From: Hyphomonadaceae bacterium
GTDB lineage: Bacteria > Pseudomonadota > Alphaproteobacteria > Caulobacterales > Aquidulcibacteraceae
Reading direction: 5' to 3'
DNA: 64,000 bases
NCBI GenBank assembly: GCA_023384105.1
Contig: JAHDXR010000017.1
Span: 1 to 64,000 of the forward strand
Shown here: one piece after another, positions 1 through 7,350 of the stretch
Numbering within the stretch: the first letter of the stretch is position 1
Layout of the letters: every line of letters begins with the position of its first letter
The notes under the pieces: model-generated
The model's database searches: none
What the model was told of the DNA's origin: nothing
Seen by the model: the letters and a program-made list of their open reading frames with translations, nothing else
Made by a program: the position numbers and the translations under genes

Positions 1-86
1 CATCCTCGATCAGACGACACAGCCTTCAAACCACTGACAGGCGGTCCATAGGGGCTGATCCCTTCGGTCGCGCCGCTTGAGCTTGC

Positions 87-1394
87 CTAAAGCGGGCGGA
101 TGTCGGCGCCCAGGGCGGTCATAAGCTCGACGAAGCCGGGGAACGAGGTGGCGATCATCTCGGCTTCGTCGACTGTGACCGGCTCCTTCGACGCCATGCC
201 CAGCACCAGGAACGACATCGCCACGCGATGGTCGCCCATGGTGCGGATCTGGGCGCCGCCGCGCACGCTCTTGGGACCGCGGCCGCGGATCACCATGCCG
301 TCGGGCAGTTCTTCGGCGTCGACGCCGCAGGCCTTGAGCCCATCGACCATCAGCGTGATGCGGTCGCTTTCCTTCACCCGCAGTTCCGCCGCGCCGGCGA
401 TGCGCGTCTCGCCCTCGGCGAACGCGGCGACGACGGCCAGGATCGGGAACTCGTCGATCATCGACGGCGCCCGCTTCACCGGCGGCGTGACGCCAAAGAG
501 CGGGCTGGCTCGGACGATCAGGTCGGCGATCGGTTCGCCGACCGGATCGCGCCGTTCCTCGTAGCTGATCTTCGCGCCCATCTCGAGCAGCGTCTCGTAG
601 AGGCCCATCCGCAAGGGATTCACCAGCACGTCCGCGACGCTGATCTCGGACTTGCCCAGGATCAGCGCCGCCGCCACCGGGAACGCAGCCGAAGACGGGT
701 CGGCCGGCACGTAGACGTTCGCGCCCTTGAGCTCGCTTGGGCGCACGCGCGGGTGCAGGCCGCCGTCGATCTCGACCATGTCGATGTCGGCGCCGAACAC
801 GCCGAGCATCCGCTCGGTGTGGTCGCGCGAGCGCTCGGGCTCGATCAGGATGGTCTCGCCCTCGGCGCGCAGCCCGGCCAGCAGCACCGCCGACTTCACC
901 TGCGCCGACGACACTGGCGAACGATAAGCGACGCCCTTGAGCTTGCCGCCATGGACGATCAGCGGCAGGCGGTTGTCGGTGGTGTCGAACCGCGCGCCCA
1001 TCTGCGAGAGCGGGGCGATGATGCGGTTCATCGGGCGCTTGCGCAGCGACTGGTCGCCGTCGAAGCGGGCGCTGATCTTGTAGCCGCTGGCCGCGCCGAT
1101 CAGCAGCCGGACCGCGGTGCCGGAATTGCCGCAGTCGATGGTTTCGCTTGGCTGGCTGAAGCCGCCGGCGCCGCGCACCTGCCAGCGCTGCTCGCCGGTC
1201 CGCTCGACCGCGGCGCCGAACTGGCGCGCCGCCTCGGCGCTGCATTTGACGTCCTCGGATTCCAGCAGGCCCTCGACCTCGGTCTGGCCCTGCGCCAGCG
1301 CCCCGAAGATCAGGGCGCGGTGGGAGATGGACTTGTCGCCGGGGGGGCGAGCGCGGCCGCTCAGCGGCCCGGCGAATCGCGCCTTGAGACGCAT
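87..1394 (-). CDS. aroA: 3-phosphoshikimate 1-carboxyvinyltransferase (EPSP synthase)
   Basis: Cytoplasmic enzyme of the shikimate pathway that joins shikimate-3-phosphate and phosphoenolpyruvate to give EPSP. The 435-residue product has the usual length and the family motifs in order: PGDKSISHR near residue 15, NSGTAVRLL near 95, RPMNRI near 125, KESDRI near 345 and MGDHRVAMSF near 390. The start is the ATG at 1394, with an AAAGGTG ribosome site just upstream. The open frame runs on further upstream but loses all similarity, so the longer form is not used. It is divergent from the FYDLN-type gene, an arrangement common in Alphaproteobacteria. It is the clearest housekeeping gene here. Confidence 0.97.
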   Translation of the reverse strand: MRLKARFAGPLSGRARPPGDKSISHRALIFGALAQGQTEVEGLLESEDVKCSAEAARQFGAAVERTGEQRWQVRGAGGFSQPSETIDCGNSGTAVRLLIGAASGYKISARFDGDQSLRKRPMNRIIAPLSQMGARFDTTDNRLPLIVHGGKLKGVAYRSPVSSAQVKSAVLLAGLRAEGETILIEPERSRDHTERMLGVFGADIDMVEIDGGLHPRVRPSELKGANVYVPADPSSAAFPVAAALILGKSEISVADVLVNPLRMGLYETLLEMGAKISYEERRDPVGEPIADLIVRASPLFGVTPPVKRAPSMIDEFPILAVVAAFAEGETRIAGAAELRVKESDRITLMVDGLKACGVDAEELPDGMVIRGRGPKSVRGGAQIRTMGDHRVAMSFLVLGMASKEPVTVDEAEMIATSFPGFVELMTALGADIRPL

Positions 1395-1519
1395 GACGAC
1401 ACCTTTTTGGCAGCCGCTAATATGGAATGACAAAGCTTTTGACAGCAGCGCCCGGAGGTGGCAAGCGAGCGCCCCGCGCGGGGTGCGAGTCACGGCCGCG
1501 GAGCCGAGGGAGAGCCGCT

Positions 1520-2002
1520 TTGGCCAAGACCGATTTGGGCGCGAAGCAAGTGTGCCCGAGCTGCGGAGCGAAGTTCTACGACCTGAACCGTCGCCCGGCG
1601 GTCTGTCCCAAGTGCACCACCAGTTTCGACCCCGCCGAGGAGGGCGTGCGCGTTCGCCGCACCCGGGCGCGGGTGTCCGCCAGCGAGACCGACTACGAGG
1701 ACGAGGACCTCGAAGCCGACGCCAAGGCCAAGAAGGGCGGCGACGAGGACGAGGACGAAGAGGCCGAAGAAACGCCGGAAGTCGACAGCGAGGCCGACGC
1801 CGAGCCGCTGCTGGCCGACGACGAGGAGGACAGCGATGTCGCGCCCTCCGGCGACGATCTGCCGGAAGGCTTCTCGGAAGAGGAAGCCGATCTGGGCGAC
1901 GACGGCGACGACGACAGCGTGCCGATGCTCGAGGACGAGGAGGAGTTCCCCGAGGACGAACTCGGCGACTTGGGCGGCGAAGACGAGGACGACAGCCGCT
2001 GA
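1520..2002 (+). CDS. FYDLN acid domain protein (TIGR02300 family)
   Basis: A 160-residue protein with a zinc-ribbon-like N terminus (Cys12, Cys15, Cys29, Cys32, enclosing the FYDLN motif) and a long C-terminal tail made almost only of Asp and Glu. The family is conserved in Alphaproteobacteria and has no established function. The start is read as TTG at 1520: the protein then opens MAKTDLGAKQ as family members do, and a GAGGGAGAG ribosome site lies about 7 bases upstream. The open frame reaches an ATG at 1427, but those 31 extra residues are basic and unlike the family. A short hairpin follows at 2036-2057, then tRNA-Ala. Confidence 0.9.
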   Translation: MAKTDLGAKQVCPSCGAKFYDLNRRPAVCPKCTTSFDPAEEGVRVRRTRARVSASETDYEDEDLEADAKAKKGGDEDEDEEAEETPEVDSEADAEPLLADDEEDSDVAPSGDDLPEGFSEEEADLGDDGDDDSVPMLEDEEEFPEDELGDLGGEDEDDSR

Positions 2003-2035
2003 GGACACGCCGATTTGGCGGCTTGAACAGAACTG

Positions 2036-2057
2036 GGGCGGAGCGTAGGTTCCGCCC
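2036..2057 (+). terminator. possible terminator after the FYDLN gene
   Basis: A perfect 7-bp stem (GGGCGGA paired with TCCGCCC) closes an 8-base loop 33 bases after the stop codon. Only two T residues follow directly, so intrinsic termination would be weak. It may instead be an RNA-processing or stability element before the tRNA. Confidence 0.4.
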
Positions 2058-2099
2058 TTCCCAAAACCGGGGCGCTCCGGGAAACCGGCGCGCACAATC

Positions 2100-2175
<76 letters not shown>

Positions 2176-2417
2176 ACCATTTCATATGCGTCGGCGGTTC
2201 GCGGCGCGCTCGCCGCAAGCGGCGGACTTCACGGTACTATTCTGAGCAACAGGTGGTCAGAGACGGCGAAGTGCTGGCGTGAAAGCGCGCGACGTGGCGC
2301 CTTTGAGCGCGCGTCTCTCTCACCGTATCGAAAAAGTTAGCAGGCGACTGGTCCCAAAGGCGACAAACCCGCTTTTTGTATGATCGCTGTGCGGATTGGC
2401 GCCGCGTGTCGCTCGGC

Positions 2418-3701
2418 CTAAAGGGCGACTTTCGAAGGGCCGGCGAAGCCGAACAGATAGGCTGCGATCTTGCGCATCTGGATTTCTTCCGAGCCCTCGG
2501 TGATGCGATAGCGCCGGTGATGGCGGTAGATGTGTTCGAACGGCTTGTGGCGCGAATAGCCGATGCCGCCATGCACTTGCATGGCGCGGTCCGCCGCTTG
2601 GCAGACCAGCCGGTTCGCCCAGTAATTGCACATCGAGACCTTGTCGGAGAGCCGACGCTCGATCTGCTTGTGATCGAGGCGGTCCATTTCCCACGCCGTC
2701 TTACGGATAAGGAGGCGCAGCATCTCGGCTTGAGTAGCGAGTTCGACGAGCGGGAATTGGATGCCCTGATTGACGGCGAGCGGTTTGCCGAACGGTTTGC
2801 GTTCGCGTGCGTATTTCACGCTCTCGCTGATGCAATAGACCGCCGCGCCCAGAGACGAAGCGGCCTGGCGTATGCGGTTCTGGTGCACGAAACTTTGCGC
2901 GATGGCGAGGCCGTTGTCCGGCTGTCCCCAATAGGAATCCTCGGGCACCCACACGTCCGTGAACGACACGCGCGGATGATCCGTCGGCATGTTGAAGGTC
3001 CAAAGATATTCCTCGACCTTGAGGCCCGGCGCATCACTCGGAACGATGAAACAGGTGATGCCGCGCGCGTCGCCGTCATTCCCGGAGGTGCGGGCGAAGG
3101 TCATGCAATGGCTCGCCGCATGCATACCCGTCGTCCACATCTTCTCGCCATTGATGCGCCAACCCTTCTTGCCGTCCTTCACGTGGGGGACGGCGCGCGT
3201 TTCCATGTGCGTCGCGTCCGAGCCGTGATTAGGCTCGGTGAGGCCAAACGCCACGAGCATGGTTTTGGCGATCAGCGCTTCGGAATCGCGCGCGTATTGC
3301 TCGAGCGTGGCGAAATGCCTGAACATCTGCACGAACGGATTGTTGCCGACAACGGAATGTTCGTTTTGCAGATCGTTGAAGAGGCCCAAGCCTTTCGCCG
3401 CGAGATGTTCGCGGATGATCGCCATATCGAGCTGCGAGCCGCCTTGGCCGCCAAGCTCTTTCGGCCAGCCATAGCGATAGAAGCCCGCCGCGTCCGCGCG
3501 TCGCACCGCTTCGGCTAGCAGCTTCTCCCAATCGTGGCGAGGGAGTCCCTCGTTCTCCCAATCCGTGCGGGCGTATTCGCGCCGGTGATCGAAGAAGCGG
3601 TTGTTGTCGTTCTCCGCCTGGAGCGGAAGAATCTCGGTCTCGATGAAGGTGTCCAGCTTTGCGAGAAAATCCTTCAGATCTTGGGAAACGTCGAAATCCA
3701 T
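2418..3701 (-). CDS. acyl-CoA dehydrogenase family protein
   Basis: FAD-dependent acyl-CoA dehydrogenase of 427 residues, longer than the usual 380 because of an extended N-terminal region. Visible motifs are the GLTEPNHGSD flavin/substrate segment (near 155), NGEKMWTTG (near 185), RERKPFGKPL (near 300), QVHGGIGY (near 375) and the C-terminal TEGSEEIQ, whose first Glu sits where the catalytic base of medium-chain enzymes lies. The start ATG at 3701 gives the typical MDFDVSQDLKDF opening. It is the last gene of a three-gene operon, 82 bases after an APH-type kinase. That pairing recalls ACAD10/11 and LvaA/LvaC, where a hydroxyacyl-CoA is phosphorylated and then processed by a dehydrogenase-fold partner. 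Substrate unknown. Confidence 0.9.
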   Translation of the reverse strand: MDFDVSQDLKDFLAKLDTFIETEILPLQAENDNNRFFDHRREYARTDWENEGLPRHDWEKLLAEAVRRADAAGFYRYGWPKELGGQGGSQLDMAIIREHLAAKGLGLFNDLQNEHSVVGNNPFVQMFRHFATLEQYARDSEALIAKTMLVAFGLTEPNHGSDATHMETRAVPHVKDGKKGWRINGEKMWTTGMHAASHCMTFARTSGNDGDARGITCFIVPSDAPGLKVEEYLWTFNMPTDHPRVSFTDVWVPEDSYWGQPDNGLAIAQSFVHQNRIRQAASSLGAAVYCISESVKYARERKPFGKPLAVNQGIQFPLVELATQAEMLRLLIRKTAWEMDRLDHKQIERRLSDKVSMCNYWANRLVCQAADRAMQVHGGIGYSRHKPFEHIYRHHRRYRITEGSEEIQMRKIAAYLFGFAGPSKVAL

Positions 3702-3783
3702 GGGTCAGTTCACCTTCGGCCGGTCGGTTGCAGCTCCATCGCTCATGATGAACGGCCTATTTGCCGGCGATCTCACGATGGGG

Positions 3784-4836
3784 CTAGAGAAGCGAAAGAC
3801 TGTCGAGTTCCAGAGCTTGGATGGCTGGCCGCTCGGCCATCACAGCGAACATCTCGTCGCCACGCTCGGTGCGTTTGACGAGCATGGAAGAAATGACAGC
3901 CATGAAGAAACCGGCCAGCGCATAGATTCTATACTCGCGCCAGAAGTCGTCCGCGTCGAATTGGGCGCCGAGCGAGACGAGTGCTTTCTGATAGGCGTCG
4001 ATGAGCTGCTTTTCCTCGCGACGGCGCGTTGCGGGATTGGCGATGCTGGTGCCGATCAGATAGGACACGTCCGCCATCGGATGGCCGATGCCGAGTGTTT
4101 GCCAATCGAGCAGAACCGGGCGTCCTCCGAGGCCGTCGAAGAGAATATTATCGACACGCATATCGTTGTGCGTGACAGTGAAATTTTCCGGATCGCGAAA
4201 GAGGTAGACCTCTATCTTGCGGTTGAAATAATCGCCCATCGCAAGGATGGCTTTGTCCAGCCGCGTAGCGTAGCGTGTCTTGAACTCCGCCCAGAACAGC
4301 TTGAAATACTCGCTCCTCGTTGTTCTGTTGTTCTTGTCGTAAGACAGGCGCGGATAGCTCTTTATTCGCGGATTGCGCAGGAATGGCGCGTGCAGACGCG
4401 CCGCCTCGTGCAGCACTAATGTAAGCGCGCCGGGGCCCGCGCCCTTGAGCTGATCGCCTTGCACGGCCGGCGCGCAATCCTCCAGCAACAGCGCGAAATC
4501 GGCGCCATCTTCGCTGATCTCGGAGGCGTAGCACTGGGGACGGCGCACATCGGTTTGCGGCGCCAGTGTGCGATACCAGAAAATCTCGCGCGCATAAAGT
4601 TCGCCGCTGACGGCGGTGTCGCGGCTGGTTGGGTCCGGACTTGGACACTTTACGATAATGCTGGCTGGACCTGCGCCGGCTTCAGCCCAGTTGAGCGTCA
4701 GGCGATAGGAATCCGCGACCTGGCCTGTGCCGACCGGCTTATAGGTGAAGCCGCGAAGCGATCCCCGCGACGCGCCGAGTTTTTCCTCCAGCCAGGAGGT
4801 CGGATATTCGGCGGGCGATTGCGGAATGGCGCTCAA
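3784..4836 (-). CDS. aminoglycoside-phosphotransferase-fold kinase
   Basis: A 350-residue protein-kinase-like phosphotransferase. The catalytic loop THNDMRVDNILF (HxD with a following Asn) and the metal-binding LLDWQ are present near residues 235-260, and LLLEDC marks the hinge region. The family phosphorylates small hydroxylated substrates. The start is taken as the TTG at 4836, which shares TTGA with the stop of the upstream gene. Longer frames are basic, low-complexity shadow sequence of that gene. Tight coupling to the upstream protein and the dehydrogenase downstream suggests that a hydroxylated acid or hydroxyacyl-CoA is phosphorylated in one pathway. It also has features of the ecdysteroid-kinase-like branch, so a lipid alcohol substrate is possible. 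Confidence 0.85.
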   Translation of the reverse strand: MSAIPQSPAEYPTSWLEEKLGASRGSLRGFTYKPVGTGQVADSYRLTLNWAEAGAGPASIIVKCPSPDPTSRDTAVSGELYAREIFWYRTLAPQTDVRRPQCYASEISEDGADFALLLEDCAPAVQGDQLKGAGPGALTLVLHEAARLHAPFLRNPRIKSYPRLSYDKNNRTTRSEYFKLFWAEFKTRYATRLDKAILAMGDYFNRKIEVYLFRDPENFTVTHNDMRVDNILFDGLGGRPVLLDWQTLGIGHPMADVSYLIGTSIANPATRRREEKQLIDAYQKALVSLGAQFDADDFWREYRIYALAGFFMAVISSMLVKRTERGDEMFAVMAERPAIQALELDSLSLL

Positions 4837-5948
4837 GAGACTGTCTTCGCTGGATCGAGCAGGCCGGTCATGCCGGTCGGCGCATGGGGGCCGATGAAAA
4901 GTTGTTCGACGACGCCGGCGCCCTTGCGCGTTTTGCCGGCGATTTGCAGCTCCGCATCGGCGAGGCCCTGAATGTGCATCCATTGCGGTGCGAGATCGTC
5001 GACGCTCTTGAGGTCGATGATCTCATGTTCGACGGCGAGGTCGCCGTGATCGGTGCCGTGACCCCATGTCGGATGCATATAGCCGATGCCGGGCATGTAG
5101 AAATGACGCCTGATCTTGAATGAAAGTACGGCTTCGTCGCCGCTCTCGCAGCCTTTCAGCGTGAAACGCGCGCCGCGCAGCCGGCGCGTCCCCGCTATCC
5201 AGTCATAGCCGAAATCGACGTGCTCATACTCGCGCTCAGGCTTGCCGAAAATTTCAACGCGGGCGCGGCGATTCCACGGGCGGCCATATGCGTCGTCATT
5301 CGTATGAAGAAACACAACCGCGTCCTTGAAATTGCTCGGCGTCCAGAGCCAGAAAAACTGGCTGAGCGAACCGGCGGGCGGCGGTTGGGAATCGGGTGCG
5401 CCGACCGGGCGCGTCCCCCACGAGCGATCGCGCGTGCCCAAATGGGTTTCGGGCGAAAGCTTCAGCGTGCGGCCGTCGACATTCAGTTTGCCGGACCATG
5501 CGCCGTTCTGCGTCAGGCGTGTATAATCCATAAAGGCGCGTGCGCCGATGCGGCGGGTGAAGCGCGGCTCCGCAAAGGCGGGGTGGCGCGCGACGAAAGT
5601 CGCTTTCCCGGAGAGCGGCCCGTCATTGGGCGCGATCGTGACCGCAAGCGTATAAAGCGGCTCGACGATGTCGATCGAAATTGGACCGACCTGCACATCC
5701 ATGCGTTCGCCGCCCGCAATGCGCCGCGACGCGCGCAGCACATATTGCTTGTCTTCGAAGACGACTGAGACGGCCGCATCCATGATGCCGAGTTGTGGAT
5801 AGACGCCGAAGGCGACGGCGAAGAAAAGCGATCCGTCCGCGGACTGGCAATTGAAGAAATAGCGATCGTAGAAGTTTCGATCGGTGCCGGAGAAGGCGAT
5901 CGGTTCCGGCGTTTGATGGATTGGAAAGTCATCAGCTTTGGTGAGCAT
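4833..5948 (-). CDS. conserved protein of unknown function, possible lipocalin/CrtC-like fold
   Basis: 371 residues with no signal peptide or membrane segment. The sequence is beta-rich with many aromatic residues (for example FFWLWTPSN near 190, HTNDDAYGRPWNR near 215). I do not recognise a catalytic motif. Proteins of this look occur beside APH kinases in acyl-CoA clusters and recall the two-domain lipocalin fold of AttH/CrtC hydratases (tentative DUF7064/7065 type). It is the first gene of the operon with the kinase (4-base overlap) and acyl-CoA dehydrogenase, and starts at ATG 5948. A role as hydratase or lipid-binding partner is inference only. Confidence 0.7.
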   Translation of the reverse strand: MLTKADDFPIHQTPEPIAFSGTDRNFYDRYFFNCQSADGSLFFAVAFGVYPQLGIMDAAVSVVFEDKQYVLRASRRIAGGERMDVQVGPISIDIVEPLYTLAVTIAPNDGPLSGKATFVARHPAFAEPRFTRRIGARAFMDYTRLTQNGAWSGKLNVDGRTLKLSPETHLGTRDRSWGTRPVGAPDSQPPPAGSLSQFFWLWTPSNFKDAVVFLHTNDDAYGRPWNRRARVEIFGKPEREYEHVDFGYDWIAGTRRLRGARFTLKGCESGDEAVLSFKIRRHFYMPGIGYMHPTWGHGTDHGDLAVEHEIIDLKSVDDLAPQWMHIQGLADAELQIAGKTRKGAGVVEQLFIGPHAPTGMTGLLDPAKTVS

Positions 5949-6355
5949 GGCCGTTCACCGCTTAAAAACCAAATCGGCCGCGCGCCTAGCGTTCAGGCGC
6001 ACGGCGCTGGCGGCGACGCGCTTGGCGCACGGCCAGAGCCAGACATGTGTTTTGAGGCGCCCTTTCACGCACTCTGTGAGGCGAATAGGCGACCCTCGAT
6101 CGTTGTCGCGCAACGTTACTCTTCCGTATGATTTCGTCGGCTATTTTACTATATAAAGAACCATTAAATATCTACGGTCAAGCGGCATTCGCCAATTCTG
6201 AAAATGCATTGAACATTGATCGAACTCTCTGGTTTATATGAGGAATATGTAGAAGTGCTGCTTGAACGATTGCGAAGTATGGAATTAGACATACAATTAA
6301 TTTTGAACGCAATAGTTAGCCGCTGGCTGCGGACGATGCAGGGGCAGGAGAAGTC
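5949..6355. promoter_or_regulatory. AT-rich divergent promoter region
   Basis: 407 bases between the leftward kinase/dehydrogenase operon and the rightward TetR gene. The stretch 6120-6330 is strikingly AT-rich for this genome and contains the short inverted repeat TTTACTATATAAA at 6145-6157, a candidate operator. No convincing gene was found; the overlapping frame on the minus strand is a shadow of tetR plus low-quality sequence. Confidence 0.4.
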
Positions 6356-7015
6356 TTGAGAACGATCACCGGTGCGAAACCGAAGGATGGCGGCGAAACT
6401 CGCGCGAGCGCTCGGGATGAGTTCTTGGGGGCTGTGAGCACGCTTATGCGTGAGCGCGACGATCTGGATATTCCGTTGGCCGAGATCGCGGCGCGCGCCG
6501 GCGGCAGTGCGGCGCTCGTAAAATACTATTTCGGCAACAAGGAAGGGCTGTATTTCGCCCTCCTCGAACGTGACGTTAAGGCGTCGCTTGCGTCGATGGA
6601 GGCGTTGCTGGCGACCAAGATGGACCCGCTGCGTATGCTGCGGTCGCACCTCACAGGGCTCGTGCGCGGATACAGTCGCACGCCATACCTCAATCGGCTC
6701 ATTCAGATCATGCTGCGAGAGTGCTCGCCGGAGCGAAGGGAGGTGATCGTCCGTGACTTCGTCGCTCCTGTCGCGCGCGCGCACGAGCACATTCTGACGG
6801 CGGGTATTGAAGCGGGCGTGTTCCGCGTCGTCGACCCGATGTTGTTCTACTTTCAGGCGATCGGATCGGCAGACAGCCTCTACTCACACAAAGCCACGGT
6901 GCGGGAAGTTTTTCATCGCACCAAGATTGATGAGGAGACGCACGAGAAAAATGTCAAACAAGTTGTCGATATTCTTGTGAATGGTGTTCTTAAACATCCA
7001 AAGGATGGGGCTTAA
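6356..7015 (+). CDS. TetR family transcriptional regulator
   Basis: 219-residue regulator. The N-terminal helix-turn-helix includes IPLAEIAARAGGSAALVKYYFGNK, the typical TetR ending with YYF-x-NK (about residues 42-65), followed by a helical ligand domain. The start is the TTG at 6356, preceded by CAGGAG with 5-base spacing; no ATG fits. It is divergent from the operon at 2418-5948, its likeliest target, and 56 bases ahead of a rubredoxin gene. Inducer unknown, probably an acyl-CoA or the pathway substrate. Confidence 0.9.
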   Translation: MRTITGAKPKDGGETRASARDEFLGAVSTLMRERDDLDIPLAEIAARAGGSAALVKYYFGNKEGLYFALLERDVKASLASMEALLATKMDPLRMLRSHLTGLVRGYSRTPYLNRLIQIMLRECSPERREVIVRDFVAPVARAHEHILTAGIEAGVFRVVDPMLFYFQAIGSADSLYSHKATVREVFHRTKIDEETHEKNVKQVVDILVNGVLKHPKDGA

Positions 7016-7071
7016 GCGGCGTTTGCAGCCGCTGCAACGCCGGGGATCGCGGCTGATGATTGCGAGGAACG

Positions 7072-7251
7072 ATGCAAGGCCCGCCCTACAAAGTTTGGCA
7101 ATGCCGCACGTGCGGCTTCATCTACAATGAAGAAGAGGGCGCGCCAGATGAGGGGTTGGCGCCTGGCACGCGCTGGGAGGATTTGCCCGAGGATTGGGTG
7201 TGTCCCATCTGCGGCACGCCCAAATCCGATTTCGACATGATCGAATTGTGA
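7072..7251 (+). CDS. rubredoxin
   Basis: Small iron electron carrier of 59 residues. The two knuckles CRTCG (Cys11, Cys14) and CPICG (Cys44, Cys47) bind one iron, and the intervening sequence with GLAPGTRWEDLPEDWVCP is classic rubredoxin. The ATG at 7072 is preferred because rubredoxins begin just before the first Cys pair; an in-frame TTG at 7060 would add four residues. Rubredoxins commonly feed alkane hydroxylases, but no AlkB is in this window, so the partner is unknown. It probably shares a transcript with the upstream tetR. Confidence 0.93.
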   Translation: MQGPPYKVWQCRTCGFIYNEEEGAPDEGLAPGTRWEDLPEDWVCPICGTPKSDFDMIEL

Positions 7252-7261
7252 GCGCGCGCCA

Positions 7262-7304
7262 GAAAAGGAAAAAGATGGCGAAGGAAGCCGAAACTTCCTT
7301 CGCC
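7262..7304 (-). terminator. intrinsic terminator of the TonB receptor gene
   Basis: A perfect 11-bp stem (GGCGAAGGAAG / CTTCCTTCGCC, 7277-7304) closes a 6-base loop. Read on the minus strand it is followed by ATCTTTTTCCTTTTCT (7261-7276), a good Rho-independent T tract. It lies between the converging rubredoxin and receptor genes and ends receptor transcription; the hairpin could also affect rightward transcripts. Confidence 0.85.
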
Positions 7305-7350
7305 TCGATCGGTGGGGGAGGAGCCGCCGCCTTTAGAGGTTCAGGATCGT

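Noticed and set aside
1-86. Possible start of cmk (ATG at 3..1, minus strand) downstream of aroA
   Set aside because: aroA is often followed by cmk, but only one codon would be inside the window and the ribosome-site spacing is poor, so nothing can be supported.
228-1430. 400-codon open frame opposite aroA
   Set aside because: Shadow of aroA in GC-rich DNA: His/Arg/Ala-rich composition and no motifs.
2376-3518. 380-codon open frame on the plus strand
   Set aside because: Antisense to a clear acyl-CoA dehydrogenase; Arg/His-rich and unlike any family.
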